From positions 310,001-374,000 of the forward strand of contig NZ_QHHQ01000001.1 in NCBI RefSeq assembly GCF_003258595.1: DNA of 64,000 nt, in the 5' to 3' direction. Source of the DNA: Acuticoccus sediminis (GTDB lineage: Bacteria > Pseudomonadota > Alphaproteobacteria > Rhizobiales > Amorphaceae). A model generated the notes under the pieces. That model saw nothing but the letters and a program-made list of their open reading frames with translations. It did not search any database and was not told the DNA's origin. The translations under genes were made by a program, and so were the position numbers. The stretch's first letter is position 1. The number at the start of each line of letters is the position of its first letter. Shown here in pieces: positions 42,798 through 51,297 of the stretch.

Positions 42798-44123
42798 CTA
42801 CTTTCCGAATGCGTCGTCGCGCAGGGTCGAGACGGCGTTGGCGTGGGCGTCGAAGCCCTCGTAACGGGCAAACCGCTCCGCATGCGGGGCGAGGCGCGCA
42901 TAGCCGGCCTTCGTGACGTGGCCGATGGAGGTGAGCTTCAGGTAGTCGTGCACGCCGAGCGGCGAGCGCGTCAGGGCCGCCAGGTTGGTGGGCAGCACCG
43001 CGTTCGGGCCGAGCATGAAGTTGCCGATGGCGATGGGAGTGTGCTCGCCGAGCAGGATCTCGCCGGCGTTCCGGAGCGCGCCGAGATAGTCGAACGGTGC
43101 CTTGGAATGAACCTGCAGGTGCTCCGGCGCATAGTCGTTCACGAAGGCGATCGCCTCGTCCATCGTTTCGGTCAGGACGATGCCGCCGCGCGGGCCGCAC
43201 AGCACCGCCTGGGAAAAGCCGACGCGCTCCTCACCCATCTGCGCCCAGTAGCCGGGGATCGCGGCGAGCGCCTCCTCGACGACACGCTTCGAGGGGGTGA
43301 CGAGGTAGGCCGAGGAATCGGGGCCGTGCTCGGCCTCGTTGAGGAGATCGAGGGCGGCGACGCGGCCGTTCGCCGTCTCGTCGGCGATGACGATGGCCTC
43401 GGACGGGCCGGCCGGCGGCCCCGGATCGATCCTGTCCGCCAGGAGGCGCTTGGCGGCGACGATCCACGGGCTCCCGGGCCCGACCACCTTGACGCACTTC
43501 GGCACCGTCGCCGTCCCGTAGGCGACGGCCGCGATCCCCTGCGAGCCGCCGGCCTTGTAGACCTTCTCGACCCCGGCGAGGCGGGCGGCGACGAGAGTCG
43601 CGGCATCGACGCCGCCGTCCGGGCCCGGCGGGGTGATGATGACCAGCTGCGGCACGCCGGCGACGACCGCCGGCACCGCCGTCATCATCACCACCGACGG
43701 GAACGAGCCCTTGCCGCGCGGCACGTAGCAGGCGACCGACGGGATCGGCGTGACGCGCTCGCCAGCGAAGACGCCGGGCGACATCTCCTTCAGCCACATC
43801 TCCTCGGGCATCTGCGCCTCGTGGAAGCGGCGGACGTTGTCGATGGCGGTCTCGAGCGTCTCGATCATCTCCGGCTCGACGGCCTTGAAGGCGGCGTCGA
43901 AGTCCTCGGGCGTCGCGGCGATCGCGTCGGCGGTCACGGCGGCCCTGTCGAACTCGCGGCCGAACCGGGCGAGCGCCTCGTCGCCCTCCTCCCGGACGGC
44001 CGCGATGATCGGCGCGACCTTGTCGAGGAACGGGCCGAGGTCGCTCTCGGCTCGGCGCAACAGGGCGGCCCGCGCCTCGGCGGACAGTTCGGAGAGGGTG
44101 TGGACGCTGATCTGGGGCATCAT
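42798..44123 (-). CDS. Histidinol-dehydrogenase-family NAD dehydrogenase with altered zinc site
   Basis: A 441-residue HisD homologue. The catalytic Glu334-His335 pair ('YAPEHLQ') is kept, as are two zinc ligands, His266 ('EAEHGPDS') and His427 ('DAHANAV'). However, the ligand equivalent to E. coli Gln259 is Glu263, the one equivalent to Asp360 is Asn368, and the 'GTNHVLPT' region is 'GPNAVLPT'. A true histidinol dehydrogenase should not show these changes, and no other his genes are near. It is coupled (ATGA) to an ABC permease, and an SDR gene begins the operon. Sulfopropanediol 3-dehydrogenase (HpsN) is a known HisD relative with this kind of context; that assignment is a hypothesis. It is presumably a cytoplasmic NAD-dependent alcohol-to-acid oxidase. 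Confidence 0.82.
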   Translation of the reverse strand: MMPQISVHTLSELSAEARAALLRRAESDLGPFLDKVAPIIAAVREEGDEALARFGREFDRAAVTADAIAATPEDFDAAFKAVEPEMIETLETAIDNVRRFHEAQMPEEMWLKEMSPGVFAGERVTPIPSVACYVPRGKGSFPSVVMMTAVPAVVAGVPQLVIITPPGPDGGVDAATLVAARLAGVEKVYKAGGSQGIAAVAYGTATVPKCVKVVGPGSPWIVAAKRLLADRIDPGPPAGPSEAIVIADETANGRVAALDLLNEAEHGPDSSAYLVTPSKRVVEEALAAIPGYWAQMGEERVGFSQAVLCGPRGGIVLTETMDEAIAFVNDYAPEHLQVHSKAPFDYLGALRNAGEILLGEHTPIAIGNFMLGPNAVLPTNLAALTRSPLGVHDYLKLTSIGHVTKAGYARLAPHAERFARYEGFDAHANAVSTLRDDAFGK

Positions 44124-44920
44124 TTGGACTTCAGGAAAATGTCGAGACCGACGAGCCAGTCCAGCAGCGCCACCGCGACGAGCGCGATGACGATGTAGAC
44201 GACCGACACGGCCGCGAGGTCCGGTGTGATCACGCTGCGGATGGAGTTGTAGATCTCCACCGGCAGCGTGACGGTGCGCGAGTCCGTCAGGAAGAGGCTG
44301 ACCAGGAACTCGTTGAAGGCGAGGATGAACATGAGGAGCGCGCCGGTGATGACGCCGGGCGTCACCGCGGGCAGCGTGACGGTGAAGAACGCCTGCACCG
44401 GCGGCGCGCCGCAGCTCGCGGCGGCGTTCTCCAGCTCCGGGTCCATCGCGTTCACGGACGCCGCGACGGACCAGATCATGAAGGGCAGGTTGATGACGCA
44501 GAGCGCGAGGCCCACCGGCCAGAGCTGGCCGAGGATGCGCACCTCGCCGAACATCATCATCATCGAGAGGCCGGAGACGACGAGCGGGATCGTGAACGGG
44601 AGCAGCAGGATCACCTGCAGTGCCGTGCGGGCGCGCAGTCGGTAGCGCGACAGGGCGATCGCCGCCAGCGTCCCCACCGGGATCGCGATGACGGTGCAGA
44701 TGAGCGACACGTAGAGGCTGCGCCAGAACGCGGCCTTGAACGAGGCGAGCTGCCAGAGCTCGGAGTACCAGCGCAGCGAGAAGCCCTGCGGCGGGAAGGC
44801 GATGATGTCGCCCGACGTGAACGAGGCGCCCACCACGATGACGGTCGGCAGGCTCAGCATCAGCACGCAGAACCCCGTCACGCCCCAGAGGAAGACGCCC
44901 TTGCTGCCGGAGAGCTTCAT
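44120..44920 (-). CDS. ABC transporter permease (PotC-like)
   Basis: A 266-residue permease with six spans ('GVTGFCVLMLSLPTVIVVGASFT' first) and an EAA-type loop 'LENAAASCGAPPVQAFFTVTLPAVTPG' near residue 170. It overlaps the upstream permease and the downstream HisD-like gene, both by four bases. It forms the channel of the second PotABCD-type importer; substrate inferred only from the two dehydrogenases in the operon. Confidence 0.9.
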   Translation of the reverse strand: MKLSGSKGVFLWGVTGFCVLMLSLPTVIVVGASFTSGDIIAFPPQGFSLRWYSELWQLASFKAAFWRSLYVSLICTVIAIPVGTLAAIALSRYRLRARTALQVILLLPFTIPLVVSGLSMMMMFGEVRILGQLWPVGLALCVINLPFMIWSVAASVNAMDPELENAAASCGAPPVQAFFTVTLPAVTPGVITGALLMFILAFNEFLVSLFLTDSRTVTLPVEIYNSIRSVITPDLAAVSVVYIVIALVAVALLDWLVGLDIFLKSK

Positions 44921-45855
44921 CGCCGCCCCCCGCGGAAGCCGAGCGTTCCGGTGCCGGCCATCATGAAGACCGCGGCGACGATCACGCTGCCGATGAGCGT
45001 CAGCAGGATGGAGAGCGCCGCGCCGAGGCCCGCATTGGAGATCTGGAAGAACGAGTCGTAGATGGCGCTGGCGAAGAAGTCCTGCGTGCCGCCGCCCAGG
45101 ATCTCCGGCATCGCGAAGTCCGTCAGCGTCAGCGTGAAGACCACCACCGACGCGCCGATGAGGCCCGGCGCGGCCATCGGCAGGACGACGTGGCGGAAGG
45201 TCGACGGCCAGCGGGCGCCCAGCGACTCGGAGGCGAGTTCCACCTCCTCGCCGATCGCCGAGAGAGCGGGGATGATGAGGAGCACCGCGAACGGCAGCAT
45301 GTACTGGACGAGGCCGAAGAGCACCGTCGGGTACGCGAAGAGGAAGTCCTGCGCCGGCAGGCCCACCGCCTTCAGCGCCGAATTCAGGAGCCCCTCGCGC
45401 CCCAGGATGATGAGCCATCCGTAGGCGCGCACCACCTGGCCGATGAAGAACGGCAGGAACAGCGCCACCAGCAGGAACTTGCGCGCCCACGCCGAGCCGG
45501 TGCGCACCAGGAGGTACGCGTAGGGGAAGGCGAGCAGCAGCGTCACCAGCGTAACGATGCCCGCCCCGCCCAGGGTGCGGGCGAGCACCCGCCACGTCAC
45601 CGGGCGCTCCAGCGCCGTGGCGTAGTTGGCGAGGGTGTACGCGTCGCCGAGGCGGTAGGTCGCGAGGTTCAGCTCGTGGAGACTCGTCTCCAGCATCTGG
45701 CCGAGGCCGATGACGAGGATTCCGACGAGGATCAGCGCCGGGGCGAGGAAGGCCCACCCCAGCGCGCCGCGCAGGGGCGCCGGCCACACGATGCGCGCCA
45801 GCATCTCGACGGCGTCGAGAAGCGCCCAGCGCGCCTTTTGGACGGCACCCGCCAT
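44917..45855 (-). CDS. ABC transporter permease (PotB-like)
   Basis: A 312-residue permease with an N-terminal cytoplasmic extension of about 30 residues, six spans, and the coupling loop 'EEVELASESLGARWPSTFRHVVLPMAAPG' near residue 205. 'FLPFFIGQVVRAYGWLIILG' near 135 is typical of PotB-like proteins. It lies 7 bases after the binding-protein gene and overlaps the next permease (ATGA). Confidence 0.9.
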   Translation of the reverse strand: MAGAVQKARWALLDAVEMLARIVWPAPLRGALGWAFLAPALILVGILVIGLGQMLETSLHELNLATYRLGDAYTLANYATALERPVTWRVLARTLGGAGIVTLVTLLLAFPYAYLLVRTGSAWARKFLLVALFLPFFIGQVVRAYGWLIILGREGLLNSALKAVGLPAQDFLFAYPTVLFGLVQYMLPFAVLLIIPALSAIGEEVELASESLGARWPSTFRHVVLPMAAPGLIGASVVVFTLTLTDFAMPEILGGGTQDFFASAIYDSFFQISNAGLGAALSILLTLIGSVIVAAVFMMAGTGTLGFRGGRR

Positions 45856-45862
45856 CGAACCG

Positions 45863-46936
45863 TCAGCCCTGGAAGATCTCGTTGAACTTGGCGAACCAGA
45901 TCGGCTGGTTCTCCACGAGCACCGGCGAGGGCACCGATACGAGCTTCTCGAAGTCCTCCGGCCTGGTCGGGTAGGACGGATCGCCGACGAGGTCGGCCGG
46001 CGGCTCGATCCCCGGACGCACCGGCGGCAGGCCGAGCGCGCCGCACCACGCCTTCTGCGCCTCCTCGGAGAGGGCGAAGTTGACGAAGTCCTTCGCGGCC
46101 TGCTCCTCGTTCGCGGGCAGGCCCTTGGGGACCCAGAGCCCGTCGGTGTCGACCTTGCAGCCCTCCTTCGGGACGGTCCAGGCGACGTCGATGCCGGACT
46201 GCTTGGCCGCGCGCGCGTTCACCGAGATGGTGCAGGCGAGGTCGATCTCGCTGTTCTGGAACCAGGAGGTGAAGTCCGGGTCCTCGCCGAGCAGCGGCTC
46301 GTTCGCCTTCAGCTTGCGGTAGAACTCGTAGCCCGGCTCCATGTTGTCCGGGATGTCCTCGAACGTGCCGCCGCCGGCGATCACCGCAATCGGGTTGAAG
46401 CCGATGCCGTCGTCGTAGAGCGCGACGCGGCCCTTGAACTTCGGGTCGAGCATGACCGTCCAGCTCTCCGGCGCACCGTCCGGGAACGCCTCGGGCCGGT
46501 ACGCGCAGACGTAGACGTAGGCGTAGGTGTTGACGAGCGGCCAGCCCTCGAGCCCGACCGGCTTGGCGGACGGGAGCAGGCCCTCGAGGTTGGGAAGGTC
46601 CGAGAGGTCGACCGTCACGCCGCGCAGCGCCGAGATCGTGGCGTTGGTGGTCGTGTCCCAGTTGACGTGGATGGGCGGCACGCGGCCCTGGTCCACGGCG
46701 GCCCAGATCTTCGGCTTGATCTCGTTGTCCTCGGTGAAGTCGAGGCGCACCGGGATGCCGGTCTTCTCGGTGAAGGGGTCGGCGACGCCCGACTTCAGCG
46801 CATCGCCCCACGCACCGCCCCAGGCGCGCACGATGAGCTCCGACGGCTTGTCCTGCGCTCTGAGGATCGACGGCATCGCGAGGGTCGCGCCGAGCGCGGC
46901 ACCTCCCTTGAGGGCAGTCCGGCGGGAGAAGGTCAT
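45863..46936 (-). CDS. ABC transporter substrate-binding protein (PotD-like, Tat leader)
   Basis: A 357-residue periplasmic binding protein with a twin-arginine leader ('FSRRTALKGGAALGATLAMP', residues 3-22). Mature features are 'LIVRAWGGAWGDALKSGVADPFTEKTG' and 'YDDGIGFNPIAVIAGGG'. It has two Cys in 'ALCTIS'- and 'EGCKVD'-like positions. Its ligand is unknown. If the operon handles a sulfonated or plain polyol, this is the specificity component. The ATG at 46936 overlaps the ATPase stop. Confidence 0.9.
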   Translation of the reverse strand: MTFSRRTALKGGAALGATLAMPSILRAQDKPSELIVRAWGGAWGDALKSGVADPFTEKTGIPVRLDFTEDNEIKPKIWAAVDQGRVPPIHVNWDTTTNATISALRGVTVDLSDLPNLEGLLPSAKPVGLEGWPLVNTYAYVYVCAYRPEAFPDGAPESWTVMLDPKFKGRVALYDDGIGFNPIAVIAGGGTFEDIPDNMEPGYEFYRKLKANEPLLGEDPDFTSWFQNSEIDLACTISVNARAAKQSGIDVAWTVPKEGCKVDTDGLWVPKGLPANEEQAAKDFVNFALSEEAQKAWCGALGLPPVRPGIEPPADLVGDPSYPTRPEDFEKLVSVPSPVLVENQPIWFAKFNEIFQG

Positions 46937-48066
46937 GAAGGCAGCTCCTTGTGTCCGGTGGTGGTGGTGGTCTCGGCGTCCGGGAAGGTGAAGAGGTCGC
47001 GTGCGGCGAAGCCGAGGGTGACGGCCGCCCCCTCGGGTATCGACCGGTGCACGGCCGGGTCGTGGTCGAAGACGAAGATCGTCGCGCCGCCGAGCCCCTC
47101 GACAGTGACGGCGTAGACCATCCGGTCGCCCTCGAAGATCTGCTGCGCCACGGTGCCTGTCACGGTGTTCTCGTGCCCGAGCGGGCCTTCGGAGATCGCC
47201 ACCTGCTCGGCGCGCAGGGTGCACTCGACGCGGTCGCCGGGCGACAGCGTGCCGGTGCCGCGCGCGGTGAGCCGCGTTCCCCCGGCCTCGACGGTCACCG
47301 CCGCCCCGTCCGCCTCGACGACGCGCGCGGGGAAGATCGAGGTCACCCCAACGAAGGTCGCGACGAACCGGTTCTGCGGCGCCCGGTAGATGGCCTGCGG
47401 CTCGTCCGCCTGCTGCACCACGCCGTGGTTCATGACGACGATCTGGTCGCTCATGACGAGCGCCTCGCGCTGGTCGTGGGTGACGTTGATGGTGGTGACG
47501 CCGAGGTCCTGCTGGATGCGGCGGAACTCGAGCTGCATCTCCTCGCGCAGCTTGCGGTCGAGCGCGGAGAGGGGCTCGTCGAGGAGCAGCAGATCCGGGT
47601 CGAACACCAGGGCGCGGGCGATGGCGACGCGCTGCTGCTGGCCGCCAGAGAGCTCGTGCGGGCGCCGGTCGCCGAGCCCGTCGAGCCGCACCAGCGACAG
47701 GAAGCGCTCCACCCGCTCGGGAATCGACGCCGGGTCGAAGCGGCGCATCTTGAGCGGATAGGCGACGTTCTGCGCCGCCGTCATGTGCGGGAAAAGGGCG
47801 AGCCGCTGGAACACCATGCCGATGGAGCGGCGGTAGGCGGGCATGCGCTTCACGTCCGCGCCGTTGATCCGGATGGCCCCGGCGGTCGGCCGCTCGAACC
47901 CGGCGATCATGCGCAACAGCGTGGTCTTGCCGCAGCCGGAGGGGCCGACGATCGTCAGGAAGGCGCCGCGCTCGACCGAGAAGGTCGCCTCGCGCACGGC
48001 GAGCGAGTCGCCGAAGGCCTTCGAGACGCCGTCGATCTCGACCATTCGCTCCATCACGTCCGCCAT
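46933..48066 (-). CDS. ABC transporter ATP-binding protein (PotA-like)
   Basis: A 377-residue ATPase: Walker A 'GPSGCGKTT' near residue 42, 'MVFQRLALFPHMTAAQNV' Q-loop, signature 'LSGGQQQR' near 138, Walker B 'LLLLDEPLSALD' near 158, switch His 'NVTHDQREA', and a TOBE domain ('CTLRAEQVAISEG') at the C terminus. It starts 3 bases after the SDR stop and overlaps the binding-protein gene, so the six-gene operon is continuous. Confidence 0.93.
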   Translation of the reverse strand: MADVMERMVEIDGVSKAFGDSLAVREATFSVERGAFLTIVGPSGCGKTTLLRMIAGFERPTAGAIRINGADVKRMPAYRRSIGMVFQRLALFPHMTAAQNVAYPLKMRRFDPASIPERVERFLSLVRLDGLGDRRPHELSGGQQQRVAIARALVFDPDLLLLDEPLSALDRKLREEMQLEFRRIQQDLGVTTINVTHDQREALVMSDQIVVMNHGVVQQADEPQAIYRAPQNRFVATFVGVTSIFPARVVEADGAAVTVEAGGTRLTARGTGTLSPGDRVECTLRAEQVAISEGPLGHENTVTGTVAQQIFEGDRMVYAVTVEGLGGATIFVFDHDPAVHRSIPEGAAVTLGFAARDLFTFPDAETTTTTGHKELPS

Positions 48067-48069
48067 CGC

Positions 48070-48840
48070 CTACAGCGCCGCCAGGGTGCCGCCGTCGACG
48101 TAGACGATCTGACCCGTCATGTACGCCGACGCCTCGCTGGCGAGGAAGACGGACACGCCGACGAGGTCGTCGAGTTCGCCGAAGCGGCGCATCGGGATCT
48201 TGCCGAGCATCGCCGCCTGCCAGTTCCGGCTCTTGTAGAACCCCTCCGTCATCGCCGTGCGGAAGTAGCCGGGGCCGATGGCGTTGACGCGGATCGTCGG
48301 CGCCCACTCCGCCGCCAGCGCCCGCGTCATGCCGAGGATCCCGGACTTCGACGCGGTGTAGGGCGTCGCGGTCGGGATGCCGACCGCCGAGGTGAGGGAG
48401 CCGAGGTTGATGATGGCGCCGGGCCGCTCGTCCGCGAGCAGCGGCCGGGCAAATGCCTGCGCCACGAAGAACGCGGCCTTGAGGTTGGTGCCGACGATCT
48501 TCTCCCACAGCGCCTCGGAGACGTCCGTCGACGGCGCAACCTCCTCCACCCCGGCATTGTTGACGAGGATCGTCGGGACGATGCCGGTGACCGCGAGCGC
48601 CTCCAGATGGGCGGCGAACGCGTCCGGCCGGGTCACGTCGGCAGCGATCGCGTGGCAGGTGCGGTGGAGCTTTTCGATGCGCGCGCGGGTCTCGGCGAGA
48701 CCGTCCGCCGAACGGGCGACCGCGACCACGTCGGCGCCCGCCTCGGCAAGGCCGATGGCGATCGCCTGTCCGATGCCGCGGCTGGCGCCGGTCACCAGCG
48801 CGGTGCGGCCCGCCAGACTGAATCGTTCTGTCCCTCTCAT
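48070..48840 (-). CDS. Short-chain dehydrogenase/reductase
   Basis: A 256-residue classical SDR: cofactor motif 'TGASRGIGQ' near residue 17, 'NNAG' near 92, catalytic Ser in 'NLGSLTSAVG' near 145, and YxxxK in 'PYTASKSGILG' near 158, ending in the usual 'TGQIVYVDGG'. The Asp/Arg pattern after the first strand ('VAVARSADGL') hints at NADP or mixed use but is not decisive. It is the first gene of the importer/HisD-like operon. SDRs such as HpsP oxidise or epimerise the C2 hydroxyl of dihydroxypropanesulfonate; a similar role here is a hypothesis. The start at 48840 was chosen over 48861 and 48927, which lack family resemblance before it. Confidence 0.88.
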   Translation of the reverse strand: MRGTERFSLAGRTALVTGASRGIGQAIAIGLAEAGADVVAVARSADGLAETRARIEKLHRTCHAIAADVTRPDAFAAHLEALAVTGIVPTILVNNAGVEEVAPSTDVSEALWEKIVGTNLKAAFFVAQAFARPLLADERPGAIINLGSLTSAVGIPTATPYTASKSGILGMTRALAAEWAPTIRVNAIGPGYFRTAMTEGFYKSRNWQAAMLGKIPMRRFGELDDLVGVSVFLASEASAYMTGQIVYVDGGTLAAL

Positions 48841-49025
48841 CGCGGCACGTTTGCATCCCATTCCGCAAAAAGGAAAGGGCGCGCGCGGTCTCCGCCCCTG
48901 CGGCGATCCGGTGCGATCGTCATGCATTGGCGCGAATGCGCGCCGGCCCGCCCCCTAAACCCTAAATTTGTAGCAAATGAATACCCGATTACTGTACTCC
49001 CCTCGCAAATAGGCGGGAGACTTCT

Positions 49026-51200
49026 GTGAGCCGGCTCAACGTTTTTCCCAATACACTGCCCCATCCGGTTCGCGATACGATGTCCATTGGCAGCATTCTG
49101 CCGACCGACATCGGAACAGCCGGCGCCGCCGCGTCCCAAACCTCGGCGCAGCCCATCGATGACACGACGGACGGGCCGGATCTCTTCGAGGACCTCTTCA
49201 CGCGGATCGGTGATTTCCGCGACGGACCGCGCCTTCTGGATGCGATCCCGCCGCTCGGGATCTTCGGCGAAGGCGGCCTCGTGGACGACATCGCCAACGG
49301 CCTCGACGCCGCGCTCGACACGCTCCCGGTGGTCAGCCGCATCTTCGGCGACGGCGGCCCGCTGGGCGACCTTTCGCTGGGCGACATCGCCGAGACCGTC
49401 TCGAACGCGATCACCGACCGACCCCTCCTCGGCCCGCTGCTCGACGGCGGCGACGCCGGGGTCCTCGGCGGCGCCGCGGACGGCTTCGCCGAGCGGTTCG
49501 GCGCCCCGTCCGGCGCCGGCGACCACAGCCTCGCGAACCCTGACGAGAAGTACTCGGTCATCGTCTTCCCCGACACGCAGTACTACAGCAACGGCGCCCT
49601 TCTCAGCGCCTCGCCCGGCGGCTCGCCGACGATGTTCACGGCGATGACCCGGTGGGTCGTCGACAACGCGGCCGCGGAGAACATCGTCTTCGTGACCCAC
49701 CTCGGCGACGTCGTCGACAACGGCACGTCCGAGGTGCAGTACGCCCGGGCCGACGCGGCGATGTCGCTCCTCGACGGCGAGGTCGCCTACTCGATCCTGC
49801 CGGGCAACCACGACTTCGTGGACGTCAACCAGTACGACGTGCTGGACGAGAAGCCCGGAAACCGCGGCGCGCAGCTCTACCTGGAGACGTTCGGCCCCGA
49901 CCGCTTCCTCGCGGCGGATGCCGACTGGTACGGCGGCGCCTCCCCCAACGGCCTGTCGAGCTACCAGTACGTGACGATGGGCGACGTCACGATGCTGCAC
50001 ATCGCGCTCGAGTGGAACAACCTCAAGTACTCGCTGCCTTGGGCGAAGGAGGTGATCGAGCGGAATCCCGGCATGCCGACCTTCATCTCCACCCACGCCA
50101 ACGTGGGCGACGAAGGCGGCGACATCGGCGTCCTCGACCCGACGCCGGACATCGGCGGCCGCGACCTCGAGAACGGCTCGTTCCTGTGGGACTATCTGGT
50201 CGAGGACAGCGACCAGGTCTTCATGGTCCTCAACGGCCACTTTTCGCGCTACGGCGCGCTCGACGAGGCTGGCGAGTACACCCAGGTCTCGACCAACGCG
50301 GCCGGCCACTCCGTCTACGAGATGCTGTACGACCCGCAGGCGCAGGCCTACGGCGGCGCCGCCTATTTCCGCCAGCTCGAGTTCGAGTTCCGCGACGGCA
50401 ACGACCTCATCGGCGTGCGGACCCGCTCCGCGCTCGGCCTTGCAGAGGAGACCGACGCCAACAGCCGCTTCACCATCGAGGACATCGACTTCGCCGACCC
50501 CGCCCGCTTCGGCAGCACCGAGCGGGTCGAGACCAGCACCCTCACCCTGACCCGCTCGTTGAGCGCGACGCTCGCCAGCGACGGCTCGCTCCTCGAGGAC
50601 GGCTCGGTCTTCCGCGACGTGACGGCGGGCGAGGAGCACCAGACGCTGCTGCGCTTCAAGGGCCTCGACGACCTGCCGGCGGGGGCGGAGATCGTCTCGG
50701 CCGTGCTGGTCCTATCCAACCTCGACGAGGGGGACGGCGCGCAGCTCTACCGGATGGATGCGCGGTGGACGCAGTTCGCCACGTGGGACAGCCTCGGCGA
50801 CGGCGTCACCGTCGGGGAGGAGGCCGTCGCGCGTCAGCCGGACGTCCGCTTCTTCGACGGCCGGGCCGCGTTGGCTGACGGCGCGTTGCAGCAGCTCGAC
50901 GGCGACCCGTTCGTCGGCGACTATCCCTATGGTTTCCTGAGCGAGTGGGACGCGACCATCCAGCCGCAGGCCGACGCCGACGGCAATGCCTACGCGGACG
51001 TCACCGAGAGCGTGCGCGCCTGGGTCGAGGACGGCGAGGACAACCTCGGCTGGGCGCTGATCGCGCCGCAATCGTCGGGCTACGGCGGACTGGAGCGGGA
51101 GCCCATCGCAAGGGAGGACGCGTGGTCCTTCGCCACCAGCGGCGCCGCCCGCCCCGAGCTGATCATCGAATACGTGGAGGACACCGCCCTGGTCGCCTGA
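49026..51200 (+). CDS. Calcineurin-like phosphoesterase with C-terminal DNRLRE-type domain
   Basis: A 724-residue protein. Residues 1-170 are acidic, Asp/Gly/Leu-rich and of unknown fold. A metallophosphoesterase domain follows: the first metal Asp183 in 'VFPDTQYYS', 'GDVVDNG' near 235, 'GNHDF' at 260-264, a His in 'ISTHANVGDEG' and 'NGHFSRYG'. Residues about 500-720 form a beta-rich domain ending 'ARPELIIEYV', like the DNRLRE domain of cell-surface proteins. There is no Sec or Tat leader. An extracellular protein exported by a type I system would fit, but no RTX repeats are seen. The start is GTG at 49026 with GGGAG just upstream; ATG at 49080 is possible. It is divergent from the SDR gene and stands alone. 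Confidence 0.82.
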   Translation: MSRLNVFPNTLPHPVRDTMSIGSILPTDIGTAGAAASQTSAQPIDDTTDGPDLFEDLFTRIGDFRDGPRLLDAIPPLGIFGEGGLVDDIANGLDAALDTLPVVSRIFGDGGPLGDLSLGDIAETVSNAITDRPLLGPLLDGGDAGVLGGAADGFAERFGAPSGAGDHSLANPDEKYSVIVFPDTQYYSNGALLSASPGGSPTMFTAMTRWVVDNAAAENIVFVTHLGDVVDNGTSEVQYARADAAMSLLDGEVAYSILPGNHDFVDVNQYDVLDEKPGNRGAQLYLETFGPDRFLAADADWYGGASPNGLSSYQYVTMGDVTMLHIALEWNNLKYSLPWAKEVIERNPGMPTFISTHANVGDEGGDIGVLDPTPDIGGRDLENGSFLWDYLVEDSDQVFMVLNGHFSRYGALDEAGEYTQVSTNAAGHSVYEMLYDPQAQAYGGAAYFRQLEFEFRDGNDLIGVRTRSALGLAEETDANSRFTIEDIDFADPARFGSTERVETSTLTLTRSLSATLASDGSLLEDGSVFRDVTAGEEHQTLLRFKGLDDLPAGAEIVSAVLVLSNLDEGDGAQLYRMDARWTQFATWDSLGDGVTVGEEAVARQPDVRFFDGRAALADGALQQLDGDPFVGDYPYGFLSEWDATIQPQADADGNAYADVTESVRAWVEDGEDNLGWALIAPQSSGYGGLEREPIAREDAWSFATSGAARPELIIEYVEDTALVA

Positions 51201-51297
51201 CGAGCGGCGCGCGGGCGAACCGTCCGCACGCCTCCGACGCGGCGGCACCCGGGACCGGCCGCGGGGCACGGCGCGGCCGAACCCCGCGGCGCGACCG

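Noticed and set aside
42798-44123. Reading the HisD-like gene as the histidine biosynthesis enzyme
   Set aside because: Two zinc-ligand positions and the neighbouring histidine are changed, and the gene is embedded in a transport operon without other his genes. Kept only as the alternative.
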